The notes below the pieces were generated by a model. It had not been told where the DNA came from, searched no databases, and saw only the letters and a program-made list of their open reading frames with translations. 8,360 nt of DNA from Bacillota bacterium (GTDB taxonomy: Bacteria > Bacillota > Clostridia > Christensenellales > CAG-138), in contig JAEZGQ010000139.1 of NCBI GenBank assembly GCA_023416895.1, positions 1 through 8,360 on the forward strand. Direction: 5' to 3'. A program made the translations under genes and the position numbers. Numbering within the stretch: the first letter of the stretch is position 1; each line of letters opens with the position of its first letter. This document shows, in pieces, positions 1-5,194 of the stretch.

Positions 1-46
1 CGTCCGTCCTTTGGGCAATATCACGATATAATTGCATCCTGTCCAT
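1..46 (-). CDS. spoIVA: Stage IV sporulation protein A, N-terminal fragment (runs off the left edge)
   Basis: Reading leftward from an ATG at 46–44 gives MDRMQLYRDIAQRTD, open to the window edge. This closely matches the start of SpoIVA as I remember it from Bacillus (a MEK-x-DI-x-KDIAERTGG pattern). SpoIVA is the ATPase that polymerises on the forespore surface in the mother cell and forms the base of the spore coat. A strong GGAGGAG ribosome binding site lies 6 bases ahead of the ATG (GCCGAA spacer), which supports this start over the inner Met at codon 4. The gene stands behind its own candidate sigma-E promoter and beyond the plsY terminator. The der–plsY neighbourhood fits, since spoIVA lies near der in Bacillus. 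Only 15 codons are visible, so the ATPase motifs cannot be checked. Confidence 0.8.
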   Translation of the reverse strand, partial: MDRMQLYRDIAQRTD

Positions 47-84
47 TTCGGCGCTCCTCCCAACTTCGGCAAATCGACAGTAGA

Positions 85-113
85 TATATATGTGATACAC
101 AAACGAAAAATGC
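85..113 (-). promoter_or_regulatory. Candidate sigma-E promoter for spoIVA
   Basis: On the minus strand GCATTTT (113–107) is followed after exactly 14 bases by CATATATA (92–85). The mother-cell sigma-E consensus, as I recall it, is KMATATT, 14–15 bases, then CATACA-T. The match is about 6 of 7 and 6 of 8 with correct spacing. The position, some 40 bases ahead of the spoIVA start and after the plsY terminator, is right for a gene known to be sigma-E dependent in Bacillus. The assignment rests on pattern matching only, in AT-rich DNA. Confidence 0.5.
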
Positions 114-120
114 AAAACAA

Positions 121-145
121 AAGGCGCTCCATAAGGAAGCGCCTT
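121..145 (-). terminator. Intrinsic terminator after plsY
   Basis: An inverted repeat pairs 121–128 (aaggcgct) with 138–145 (agcgcctt), with two further C-G pairs possible past a one-base bulge. On the minus strand it is followed by a T-rich tail (TTTTGTTTTGC). It lies 22 bases beyond the plsY stop codon and separates the der–plsY unit from spoIVA. Confidence 0.85.
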
Positions 146-166
146 GAGTATTCACAGCAAAAGGAT

Positions 167-796
167 TTATGCCTGTGGTTTTTGTGATTTTGGCTTTTTC
201 GCCTGAAAAAGCTTGCTCTCCGTGCCCTTGAGGATACGCGAGATGTTTTCTGCATGGCGGACGAACATCATCACAAGAAGCGCCAACGCAAGTACAAGCT
301 TTGCCGTCTCACCGCCTTTAAAAACGGCTACAAGCGCCACAAACGAGATGAAGCCAATGAGCGAACCCAAGGAAACCATTTGCGACAAATAAATGATAAC
401 AAACCCCACAACGGTTGCCACAGCGCCAAACAACGGGTCGATCATCCATGCAATGCCCATGCTCGTTGCAACGCCCTTGCCGCCCTTGAAGCCGAAAAGG
501 GCGGGGAAGTTATGCCCAACGACTGCAAAAAAGCCCGTAATGTAGGCGCCCATTTCACCCGCGAGAAGCCTGCCTAGAAGGATGGCGAGGATTCCCTTTA
601 CAAAGTCGCCGAGGAAGGTGAATACACCGGGCTTCATACCAAATACGCGCAGCATATTGGTGGTGCCGGCGTTGCCGCTGCCGTGTTGACGCACATCGTC
701 GTGATAGAGATATTTGCTCAAGAATACGGCCGTCTGCAAATTGCCTAATATATAACCGACTGACAAACATGCAAGGTAAATGAGCTTAAATTCCAA
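167..796 (-). CDS. plsY: Acyl-phosphate:glycerol-3-phosphate acyltransferase PlsY
   Basis: PlsY transfers the acyl group from acyl-phosphate to glycerol-3-phosphate, making lysophosphatidic acid, the first membrane step of phospholipid synthesis. The 209-residue length is normal for the family. All three signature motifs are present: the GSGNAGTTN loop at residues 39–47, the GHNFPALFGFKGGKG glycine-rich loop at about 94–108, and RHAENISRILKGTE at about 180–193. Hydrophobic stretches near 5–25, 55–80, 85–100, 112–137 and 142–180 fit a multi-span integral membrane enzyme, and the tail is short and lysine-rich. Translation starts at a TTG codon (796–794), chosen because a perfect AGGAGG lies 5 bases upstream. 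The gene follows der by 17 bases in the same unit and ends before a terminator. Confidence 0.96.
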   Translation of the reverse strand: MEFKLIYLACLSVGYILGNLQTAVFLSKYLYHDDVRQHGSGNAGTTNMLRVFGMKPGVFTFLGDFVKGILAILLGRLLAGEMGAYITGFFAVVGHNFPALFGFKGGKGVATSMGIAWMIDPLFGAVATVVGFVIIYLSQMVSLGSLIGFISFVALVAVFKGGETAKLVLALALLVMMFVRHAENISRILKGTESKLFQAKKPKSQKPQA

Positions 797-813
797 GAGG
801 ACCTCCTAATGCG

Positions 814-2145
814 TTAAAAACCTTCTTTTTCGCCGCGCTTCCTAACAAGGGTGCGAAGGGGTGTTGCTGTAAGCCCAAAGGATTTGCGGAAAAAGTTTTC
901 CAAATACCGTTTGTACGAAAAATGCATAATCTCGGGGTCGTTCACAAACAGCACAAAGGTTGGGGGCTTGATGTTCGCCTGCGTGGCGTAGTAAATTTTA
1001 AGCCTGCGCCCCTTATCGGAAGGCGGCTCGTTTGCACTTACGGCCTCGGCAACAACGTCGTTGAGCGTGCCGGTTTTTACGCGGGTGCAGTTTTGTGCGT
1101 AAGCGAACTTTGCCGTTTCAAGCACCTTATGAACACGCTGGCCGGTTTTTGCGGAAATGAAAAGCATCGGCACATAATCCATAAACGCAAGGTCGGAAGC
1201 GAGCTTCTTTTCAAACTCGTGCATGGTATGCGTGTCTTTTTCTATTTTATCCCATTTGTTCACGATCAAAACAGAAGCTTTTCCCTCTTCGTGTACATAA
1301 CCGGCAATGCGAACATCCTGTTCGCTCATACCTTCTGCAGCATCGACAACGATGAGCACCACGTCCGCACGGCGCACCGCTGCCAAGGAGCGGATAACGC
1401 TGTAACGTTCAATGCTTTCATCCTCAATGGCGCGTTTGCGGCGAATGCCCGCCGTGTCGATCAAAATATAGTTTTCGCCGTTGAAGGTAAAGGGGGAGTC
1501 AATCGCGTCGCGCGTGGTGCCGGGAATATCGCTCACGATGGTGCGTTCCTGCCCCAAAAGCGCGTTCACAAGGCTTGATTTACCCACGTTCGGCCGGCCG
1601 ACTACGGCGATTTTGGTAGTGTCCTCCTGCTCATCGCCTGCGGTTTGGTCAAAATGTTTTACAACCTCGTCAAGAAGGTCGCCAAGTCCAAGACCCTGCT
1701 CGGCAGAAATGGTAAATGTTTCGCCAATGCCGAGGGAATAAAAGTCATAAACCGAGTCCTCAAATTTGGTGCTGTCCACCGTGTTGACCACAAGGATTAC
1801 AGGCTTTTTGGAGCGCCGCAAAAGCTCCGCCACGTCTTCATCCGCCGCGGTAATGCCCTCGCGCCCGTCCACCAAAAAGAGGATTACATCCGCCGTTTCA
1901 ATGGCGAGCTCAGCCTGACGGCGCATCTGCGCGCTGATGATATCATCCTTGAGCGGTTCAATGCCGCCGGTATCGATGAGCGTAAACTCATGCGTCAACC
2001 ATTGCGCGTCACCATAGATGCGGTCGCGCGTTACACCTGGCGTATCCTCCACAATAGCAATACGCCTGCCGACGATCTTGTTGAAAAACGTGGATTTTCC
2101 CACGTTAGGGCGGCCGACCACCGCCACGATGGGTCTGGACATCAT
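814..2145 (-). CDS. der: Double-domain ribosome-assembly GTPase Der (EngA)
   Basis: Der is an essential GTPase with two tandem G domains and a C-terminal KH-like domain; it acts in maturation of the large ribosomal subunit. The 443 residues match the family. G domain 1 has GRPNVGKST at 11–19 and DTGG at 58–61. G domain 2 has GRPNVGKSS at 183–191, DTAG at 230–233, NKWD at 296–299 and SAK at 331–333. The KH-like region covers about 345–440. The G4 motif of domain 1 reads NTVD (121–124) instead of the usual NKxD, so the guanine-stacking Lys is replaced by Thr. The start ATG overlaps the stop of the preceding gene by 4 bases (ATGA), which implies translational coupling. The next codon is also ATG, so the start could be one residue later. 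Confidence 0.97.
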   Translation of the reverse strand: MMSRPIVAVVGRPNVGKSTFFNKIVGRRIAIVEDTPGVTRDRIYGDAQWLTHEFTLIDTGGIEPLKDDIISAQMRRQAELAIETADVILFLVDGREGITAADEDVAELLRRSKKPVILVVNTVDSTKFEDSVYDFYSLGIGETFTISAEQGLGLGDLLDEVVKHFDQTAGDEQEDTTKIAVVGRPNVGKSSLVNALLGQERTIVSDIPGTTRDAIDSPFTFNGENYILIDTAGIRRKRAIEDESIERYSVIRSLAAVRRADVVLIVVDAAEGMSEQDVRIAGYVHEEGKASVLIVNKWDKIEKDTHTMHEFEKKLASDLAFMDYVPMLFISAKTGQRVHKVLETAKFAYAQNCTRVKTGTLNDVVAEAVSANEPPSDKGRRLKIYYATQANIKPPTFVLFVNDPEIMHFSYKRYLENFFRKSFGLTATPLRTLVRKRGEKEGF

Positions 2146-3458
2146 ACACCTCTTTGGAGCATTTCAAAAAGCTCCGCAATAAATTTTTCCCCGTCCGAAG
2201 CGCACAGGGGAATCACACGCTTATTAAGCGCTCTTTCAAGCTCTTCACGCGCCACGCCATCCAAAAAAACATCGCCTTTTTCCCGCAGCATCACCGTTGG
2301 GATGAGAAGCATTTCGCCGTCGAATGTGCCGAGCTGAGAAGCAATGTCGTGCGCACATACAAGCCCGCTCACCGTTACCGTATGGCCAAAATAATCGTTT
2401 TCCACCGCGTGGACGTCGATACGGATGCCGTAGGGTTCAAGCTTTTGAAAAAGTTCGCTTAAAAACGGCGCCGCAGCCACACCCGACGCAGCGAGCAAAG
2501 ATACCCTTCGTTCAAGCGGTTCCTGCTCGGACAACGCATACAAAAAGCCTTCTTCAAACCTGCGCAAAAGGCCCACGCCGTTTTCAATCTGCTCAAAATC
2601 GCCGTAATGCTCATAGGGCGGCAGGGGAAGACCGGCCAAAACGTACATTTCGTCGGAAGCATATACGAATGCGTCGCCGTATTCGCTAACCGCGCGCTGC
2701 TGCATAAGCTCAATCTGTGCGATCGCCTCTGCGGCTTCTTCCTTTGTGAGGCAGCGAAGCGGCGAAAGATTGTCGCGAAACCTCGTTAGCCCAACGGGAA
2801 CCACCGCAACCGAGCGCGCTGCAGGGCGAAGGGCATAAAGCTCTTCGAGCGTTTTTTGGAGAACCGAGCCGTTGTTGATCTCGGGGCAAAGCACGATCTG
2901 CGCATGGAAGGTCAATCCTTCGTCGCGCAAACGGGCAAGGCGCTCAAGAATCCGTCCGGCAGAAGGGTTTTTCATCATAAAACGGCGTACGTCCGGATCG
3001 GTCGCGTGTACGGAAACGTAAAGGGGGCTGACACGCCGTTTGATGATTCGCTCAAACTCCTCGTCGGAAACATTGGTGAGCGTAACGTAATTGCCCATGA
3101 TGAGAGAAAGGCGCCAGTCGTCATCTTTGACATGCAGTGTTTTGCGCCCGCCTTTTGGCATTTGGTCGATGAAGCAAAAGATGCAGTGGTTTTTACAGGA
3201 GCGAATTTTACTCATCAAGCCCGTTTCAAAATTTAACCCCAGCGGCTCGTAAAGATCCTTTTTAATGGGCACTTCAAATTCCTCGCCATTTTCCGCGGCA
3301 AACAAAAGGGAAAGCCTTTTTGCGGTGGTGAGGTGCTCATAATCGATAATATCTTCAACCTTTTCGCCATTGATGCTCAAAAGCTTAAGCCCAGGCGTGA
3401 TTTTCATCCGCTCGGCCACGGAGCCTTTGTCAATGGAAACGACGGTATGTCCAGCCAT
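2142..3458 (-). CDS. PDZ / radical SAM / DUF512 protein of unknown function
   Basis: This 438-residue protein has three parts. A PDZ-like N-terminus (about 1–60) contains the GLKLLSINGEKV stretch. A radical-SAM-type cluster follows at C88, C92 and C95 (CKNHCIFC, the CX3CX2C pattern that binds a 4Fe-4S cluster), then FIDQMPKG and the family block SVHATDP at 149–155. A C-terminal DUF512 region (about 225–430) contains a glycine-flanked VTVSGL stretch near 361–366. It resembles the conserved DUF512 proteins of Clostridia and the related cyanobacterial family annotated as an Fe-S protein. Those proteins have no established reaction to my knowledge. GGAGG lies 4 bases ahead of the ATG at 3458. The 4-base overlap with der suggests a shared role or shared dosage with a ribosome-assembly factor, but that is inference. 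Confidence 0.92.
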   Translation of the reverse strand: MAGHTVVSIDKGSVAERMKITPGLKLLSINGEKVEDIIDYEHLTTAKRLSLLFAAENGEEFEVPIKKDLYEPLGLNFETGLMSKIRSCKNHCIFCFIDQMPKGGRKTLHVKDDDWRLSLIMGNYVTLTNVSDEEFERIIKRRVSPLYVSVHATDPDVRRFMMKNPSAGRILERLARLRDEGLTFHAQIVLCPEINNGSVLQKTLEELYALRPAARSVAVVPVGLTRFRDNLSPLRCLTKEEAAEAIAQIELMQQRAVSEYGDAFVYASDEMYVLAGLPLPPYEHYGDFEQIENGVGLLRRFEEGFLYALSEQEPLERRVSLLAASGVAAAPFLSELFQKLEPYGIRIDVHAVENDYFGHTVTVSGLVCAHDIASQLGTFDGEMLLIPTVMLREKGDVFLDGVAREELERALNKRVIPLCASDGEKFIAELFEMLQRGV

Positions 3459-3554
3459 GAAGCCTCCAAGTTCTTTGGTTCAAATGCCATCCGGCAAGCC
3501 GTCTGAACATCCGCTGCTATACTAGCGCGTAAGCACACAAAATCAGTGCTTATC

Positions 3555-3582
3555 ATTATATCATGTGATTGGGAAGAATCAA
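3555..3582 (-). promoter_or_regulatory. Sigma-A-like promoter of the DUF512–der–plsY unit
   Basis: On the minus strand TTGATT (3582–3577) and a perfect TATAAT (3560–3555) are separated by 16 bases. The predicted start near 3548 leaves a leader of about 90 bases before the radical SAM gene. The leader holds only a short TGCC/GGCA hairpin and no riboswitch or attenuator that I recognise. The rest of the gap up to 3640 shows no gene. Confidence 0.65.
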
Positions 3583-3637
3583 AACTCTTTTGCCGCTGCG
3601 ATTGCAAAGCTTTTGTTACAAACCGGTTCAAAGCGTG

Positions 3638-3680
3638 TAAAACAGAAAAAAGCGCCTACGGCTTTTCACCCTTGGCGCTT
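3638..3680 (-). terminator. Intrinsic terminator of the XRE–membrane protein unit
   Basis: The arms aagcgcc (3650–3656) and ggcgctt (3674–3680) form a 7-bp stem with a 17-base loop. On the minus strand the stem is followed by TTTTTTCTGTTTT. It starts 26 bases beyond the stop codon of the membrane protein and separates that unit from the DUF512–der–plsY promoter. Confidence 0.85.
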
Positions 3681-3705
3681 TGCATAGAGGCGGGGAGAGG
3701 AACTA

Positions 3706-4143
3706 TCAAATTTTGTTGCGGTAGTAAACCTTAAGCCCGAGCTTGACCAGCGCACAAAACAGCAGAGCGCCTAGTAAAGCGAAAAACACGGCATTGTTCA
3801 AATAAACGGTGACCAGCACCGCGAGCGACAGCCCGCACATAATCACATTAATGCCTACACCGCCGATTTTTGCTTCAATAAACTTGTTTCTTTCATCGTT
3901 TTCTTCAATATAAAGCGCTCTGCGTTTTTCCTCACTCTTAAGCGCCCCAAGGTATTTGCCGATAAAATACACCATAACAATTTGAATCCCAACGAAAAAG
4001 CCCATCGAGAACGAAAGCCCAAGCCCATCAAGGCCGAGCTTTGACCCAAACGCGATACCGAGGCCTACGAGAAGAAGCACCGCGGCGTTGTATAGCGCCG
4101 CAAATGCCAAACGTTTTTTTAACGTTGCAGTAAATTTATCCAT
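3706..4143 (-). CDS. Small four-helix membrane protein paired with an XRE repressor
   Basis: This 145-residue protein has four predicted membrane segments, at about 12–33, 43–64, 97–115 and 117–138. A charged cytoplasmic-looking loop between the second and third contains YIEENDERNKFIEAKIGG (78–95). A Y-x-E-x-DER-x2-x-I-x-x-K-x-GG pattern is common in small Bacillota membrane proteins encoded beside minimal XRE regulators; I recognise the pattern but no assigned function. The start ATG lies 5 bases after the XRE stop, and its ribosome binding site (GAGGA) is inside the last codons of that gene, so the two are probably translated together. The pairing suggests that the repressor controls the amount of this protein. 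It could be a sensor, a transporter accessory or an envelope-modifying factor, and the sequence does not decide. Confidence 0.85.
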   Translation of the reverse strand: MDKFTATLKKRLAFAALYNAAVLLLVGLGIAFGSKLGLDGLGLSFSMGFFVGIQIVMVYFIGKYLGALKSEEKRRALYIEENDERNKFIEAKIGGVGINVIMCGLSLAVLVTVYLNNAVFFALLGALLFCALVKLGLKVYYRNKI

Positions 4144-4148
4144 AACAA

Positions 4149-4355
4149 TTAAACATCCTCCACATCTGAAAAATCAAAAATATCTTCGATGGTCAAATTA
4201 AAATATTGGGCGATCTTGTAGGCCAAAACAAGGGATGCGGTGTATTTCTCGCATTCCAGCGAAGTGATGGTTTGCCTGGTTACGCCTACGGCCTGCGCAA
4301 GTTCTTCCTGCGAGATCCGGTGCTTTTTACGAAGCTCCTGTATTTTTGTTTTCAA
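4149..4355 (-). CDS. Minimal XRE-family HTH repressor
   Basis: The chosen start is TTG at 4355–4353, which gives a 68-residue protein. GGAGGTGAG lies directly upstream; a longer reading from 4415 would place this ribosome binding site inside the gene and would run across the promoter, so I reject it. The product is almost entirely one lambda-Cro/XRE HTH domain: IQELRKKHRISQEELAQAVGV at about 5–25, the recognition helix TRQTITSLECEKYTAS at about 26–41, and a closing YKIAQYFNLTIEDIFDF at about 46–62. It is close in form to the very common 65–70 residue regulators paired with small membrane proteins. It should bind DNA as a dimer, probably at the three repeats in its own promoter. The ligand or release signal is unknown. 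Confidence 0.93.
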   Translation of the reverse strand: MKTKIQELRKKHRISQEELAQAVGVTRQTITSLECEKYTASLVLAYKIAQYFNLTIEDIFDFSDVEDV

Positions 4356-4384
4356 AAGCTCACCTCCAACAATTGCAATGCGCG

Positions 4385-4440
4385 CTTTGCATTTTAAGTA
4401 TAGTTCACTTTGCATTTAATGTCAAGCGTGCTTTGCATTT
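4385..4440 (-). repeat. Triple direct-repeat operator (10-bp core, 23-bp period)
   Basis: Three exact copies of AAATGCAAAG (minus strand) occur at 4440–4431, 4417–4408 and 4394–4385. Their starts are exactly 23 bp apart each time. One lies upstream of -35, one in the spacer between -35 and -10, and one at the predicted transcription start. The geometry puts all three on nearly the same face of the DNA, a little over two turns apart. I infer that they bind the XRE protein encoded just downstream and shut the promoter. Confidence 0.8.
4397..4425 (-). promoter_or_regulatory. Consensus sigma-A promoter of the XRE–membrane protein unit
   Basis: A perfect TTGACA (4425–4420) and TATACT (4402–4397) are separated by the ideal 17 bases on the minus strand. 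The predicted start near 4390 leaves about 35 bases of leader before the TTG start codon. A promoter this strong, interleaved with three operator repeats, is typical of a unit that is normally repressed. Confidence 0.88.
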
Positions 4441-4475
4441 TCGTACAAAAAATAATCCCCCGGCACAGCCGGGGG
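4441..4475 (-). terminator. Strong hairpin terminator downstream of the transposase
   Basis: CCCCCGGC (4457–4464) and GCCGGGGG (4468–4475) form a perfect 8-bp GC-rich stem with an ACA loop. On the minus strand it is followed by ATTATTTTTTG. It would stop transcripts coming from the transposase and so insulate the XRE promoter, whose first operator begins within 20 bases. Whether it belongs to the inserted element or was there before is not clear; the likely element end lies just to its right. Confidence 0.8.
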
Positions 4476-4487
4476 TATTTCATATGC

Positions 4488-4498
4488 GGGCATAGCCC
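4488..4498 (-). repeat. Right-end hairpin of the IS200-type element
   Basis: On the transposase strand GGGC and GCCC pair around a TAT loop. The stem top and loop (GCTATGC) are the same as in the left-end hairpin at 5123–5145, which suggests that both are recognised by the same transposase. The stem is only 4 bp, so the assignment rests on that similarity and on the position. Confidence 0.5.
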
Positions 4499-4556
4499 TT
4501 TGGTACTAGCCGCGCCCAAATAGGCGCATATACGGTCTGGCACACGCATAGGACAA

Positions 4557-5015
4557 TTACTTGCCACCCGTAAACGGGTCTCTTGTGTCGGGGATTTTCA
4601 GCTGTTCACCCAGCTTATCCTCATCAAGCTGATGCTTTATGTACTCTGCTATCTTTTTCGCATCCTTTCCCGACGTGTCCACATAGTATCCTCTGCACCA
4701 GAATTCCCGGTTTCTGTACTTGAACTTTATTTCCCCGAATTGCTCATAGATCATCAAGCTGCTTTTTCCTTTTAGGTACCCCATAAAACCCGACACACTC
4801 ATCTTAGGCGGTATTTCAAGCAGCATATGTATATGATCTGGACAACATTCTGCCTCTAGTATTTTCACGTCCTTCCACTCACACAATTTTCTTAGTATTT
4901 CTCCTATTGCCTTCCTTTTCTCTCCATAAAATACTTTCCTTCTGTACTTCGGCGCAAACACTATGTGATATTTGCAGTTCCATTTTGTGTGTGTTAGACT
5001 TTTTTCGTCACTCAT
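4557..5015 (-). CDS. tnpA: IS200-type Y1/HUH transposase TnpA
   Basis: The 152-residue protein is a complete single-domain Y1 transposase. Such enzymes cut and rejoin one DNA strand at element ends as a dimer through a 5'-phosphotyrosine link. Features in order are the KYHIVFAPKYRRKVF strand block (15–29), the metal-binding HUH pair H61 and H63 in PDHIHMLLEIPP, the FMGYLKGKSS segment (77–86), the FWCRGYYVDTSG block (105–116), and the catalytic tyrosine, most likely Y125, in the helix AEYIKHQL. No frameshift or stop is present and all catalytic residues are intact, so the copy looks potentially active. The ATG at 5015 has AGGAGG 5 bases upstream, and that site can be hidden by an upstream complementary sequence. 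Confidence 0.96.
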   Translation of the reverse strand: MSDEKSLTHTKWNCKYHIVFAPKYRRKVFYGEKRKAIGEILRKLCEWKDVKILEAECCPDHIHMLLEIPPKMSVSGFMGYLKGKSSLMIYEQFGEIKFKYRNREFWCRGYYVDTSGKDAKKIAEYIKHQLDEDKLGEQLKIPDTRDPFTGGK

Positions 5016-5021
5016 TGTGAC

Positions 5022-5088
5022 CTCCTTTTGATTTGTTCTTCCTTTGCAGTTGCCAGACCGCTTGGATATTCTACCAAATCAAAAGGAG
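5022..5088 (-). promoter_or_regulatory. Inverted repeat sequestering the tnpA ribosome binding site
   Basis: CTCCTTTTGATTTG (5088–5075 on the minus strand) and CAAATCAAAAGGAG (5035–5022) are perfectly complementary over 14 bases, with a loop of 39 bases. The second arm contains most of the AGGAGG site of tnpA. Folding of the leader would therefore block ribosome entry. Original IS200 is known to limit its transposase through a leader structure of this kind; here it is seen directly as sequence complementarity. Confidence 0.85.
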
Positions 5089-5122
5089 TTTTTTGTCCGA
5101 CTTATAGCTTTAAGCTTTCCGG

Positions 5123-5145
5123 AACCACTCGCATAGCGAGTGGTT
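5123..5145 (-). repeat. Left-end hairpin of the IS200-type element
   Basis: AACCACTCGC (5123–5132) and GCGAGTGGTT (5136–5145) form a perfect 10-bp stem with a 3-base loop, read as TAT on the transposase strand. It lies upstream of tnpA near the expected left end. In this family such hairpins are bound by TnpA as single-stranded DNA. In IS200 the left hairpin can also stop transcription entering from outside. Confidence 0.75.
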
Positions 5146-5150
5146 TTCGT

Positions 5151-5187
5151 TATACAAAAAGGCTTCGTATCATTATGATACGAAGCC
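5151..5187 (-). terminator. Intrinsic terminator after the MFS exporter gene
   Basis: GGCTTCGTATCA (5161–5172) and TGATACGAAGCC (5176–5187) form a perfect 12-bp stem with a 3-base loop, followed on the minus strand by TTTTTGTATA. It begins 7 bases after the exporter stop codon. It also shields the downstream insertion sequence from read-through. Confidence 0.92.
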
Positions 5188-5194
5188 CTATGTT

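Larger units (their letters stand above)
4476..5160 (-). mobile_element. IS200-type (IS200/IS605 family) insertion sequence, approximate limits
   Basis: The span holds one Y1 transposase gene with no tnpB partner, flanked by subterminal hairpins at 5123–5145 (left end relative to the gene) and 4488–4498 (right end). The roughly 680-base size is usual for IS200-type elements. These elements move as single-stranded DNA and create no target duplication or terminal inverted repeats, so the exact tips cannot be read from one copy. I set the limits at the flanking terminator hairpins; the true tips should lie within about 20 bases of the two hairpins. A second short inverted repeat (4512–4516 with 4523–4527) lies between the gene and the right hairpin. 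Confidence 0.8.

Noticed and set aside
103..118. Possible fourth copy of the XRE operator near spoIVA (CGAAAAATGCAAAAC resembles ACGAAAATGCAAAGC)
   Set aside because: It is an imperfect single copy without the 23-bp phasing and coincides with the candidate sigma-E -35 region, so chance similarity in AT-rich DNA is the simpler view.
922..1578. Plus-strand open frame of 218 codons opposite der
   Set aside because: It lies wholly antisense to der, whose motifs are complete; its composition (many His, Arg, Cys) is that of a shadow frame.
3459..3548. Possible riboswitch or attenuator in the leader of the DUF512–der–plsY unit
   Set aside because: I found only a 4-bp TGCC/GGCA hairpin, with no terminator-like structure and no conserved aptamer motif that I recognise.
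4356..4415. Longer reading of the XRE gene starting at 4415
   Set aside because: It would start upstream of the predicted transcription start and run over the -10 element, and would swallow the strong GGAGGTGAG site that precedes the TTG at 4355.
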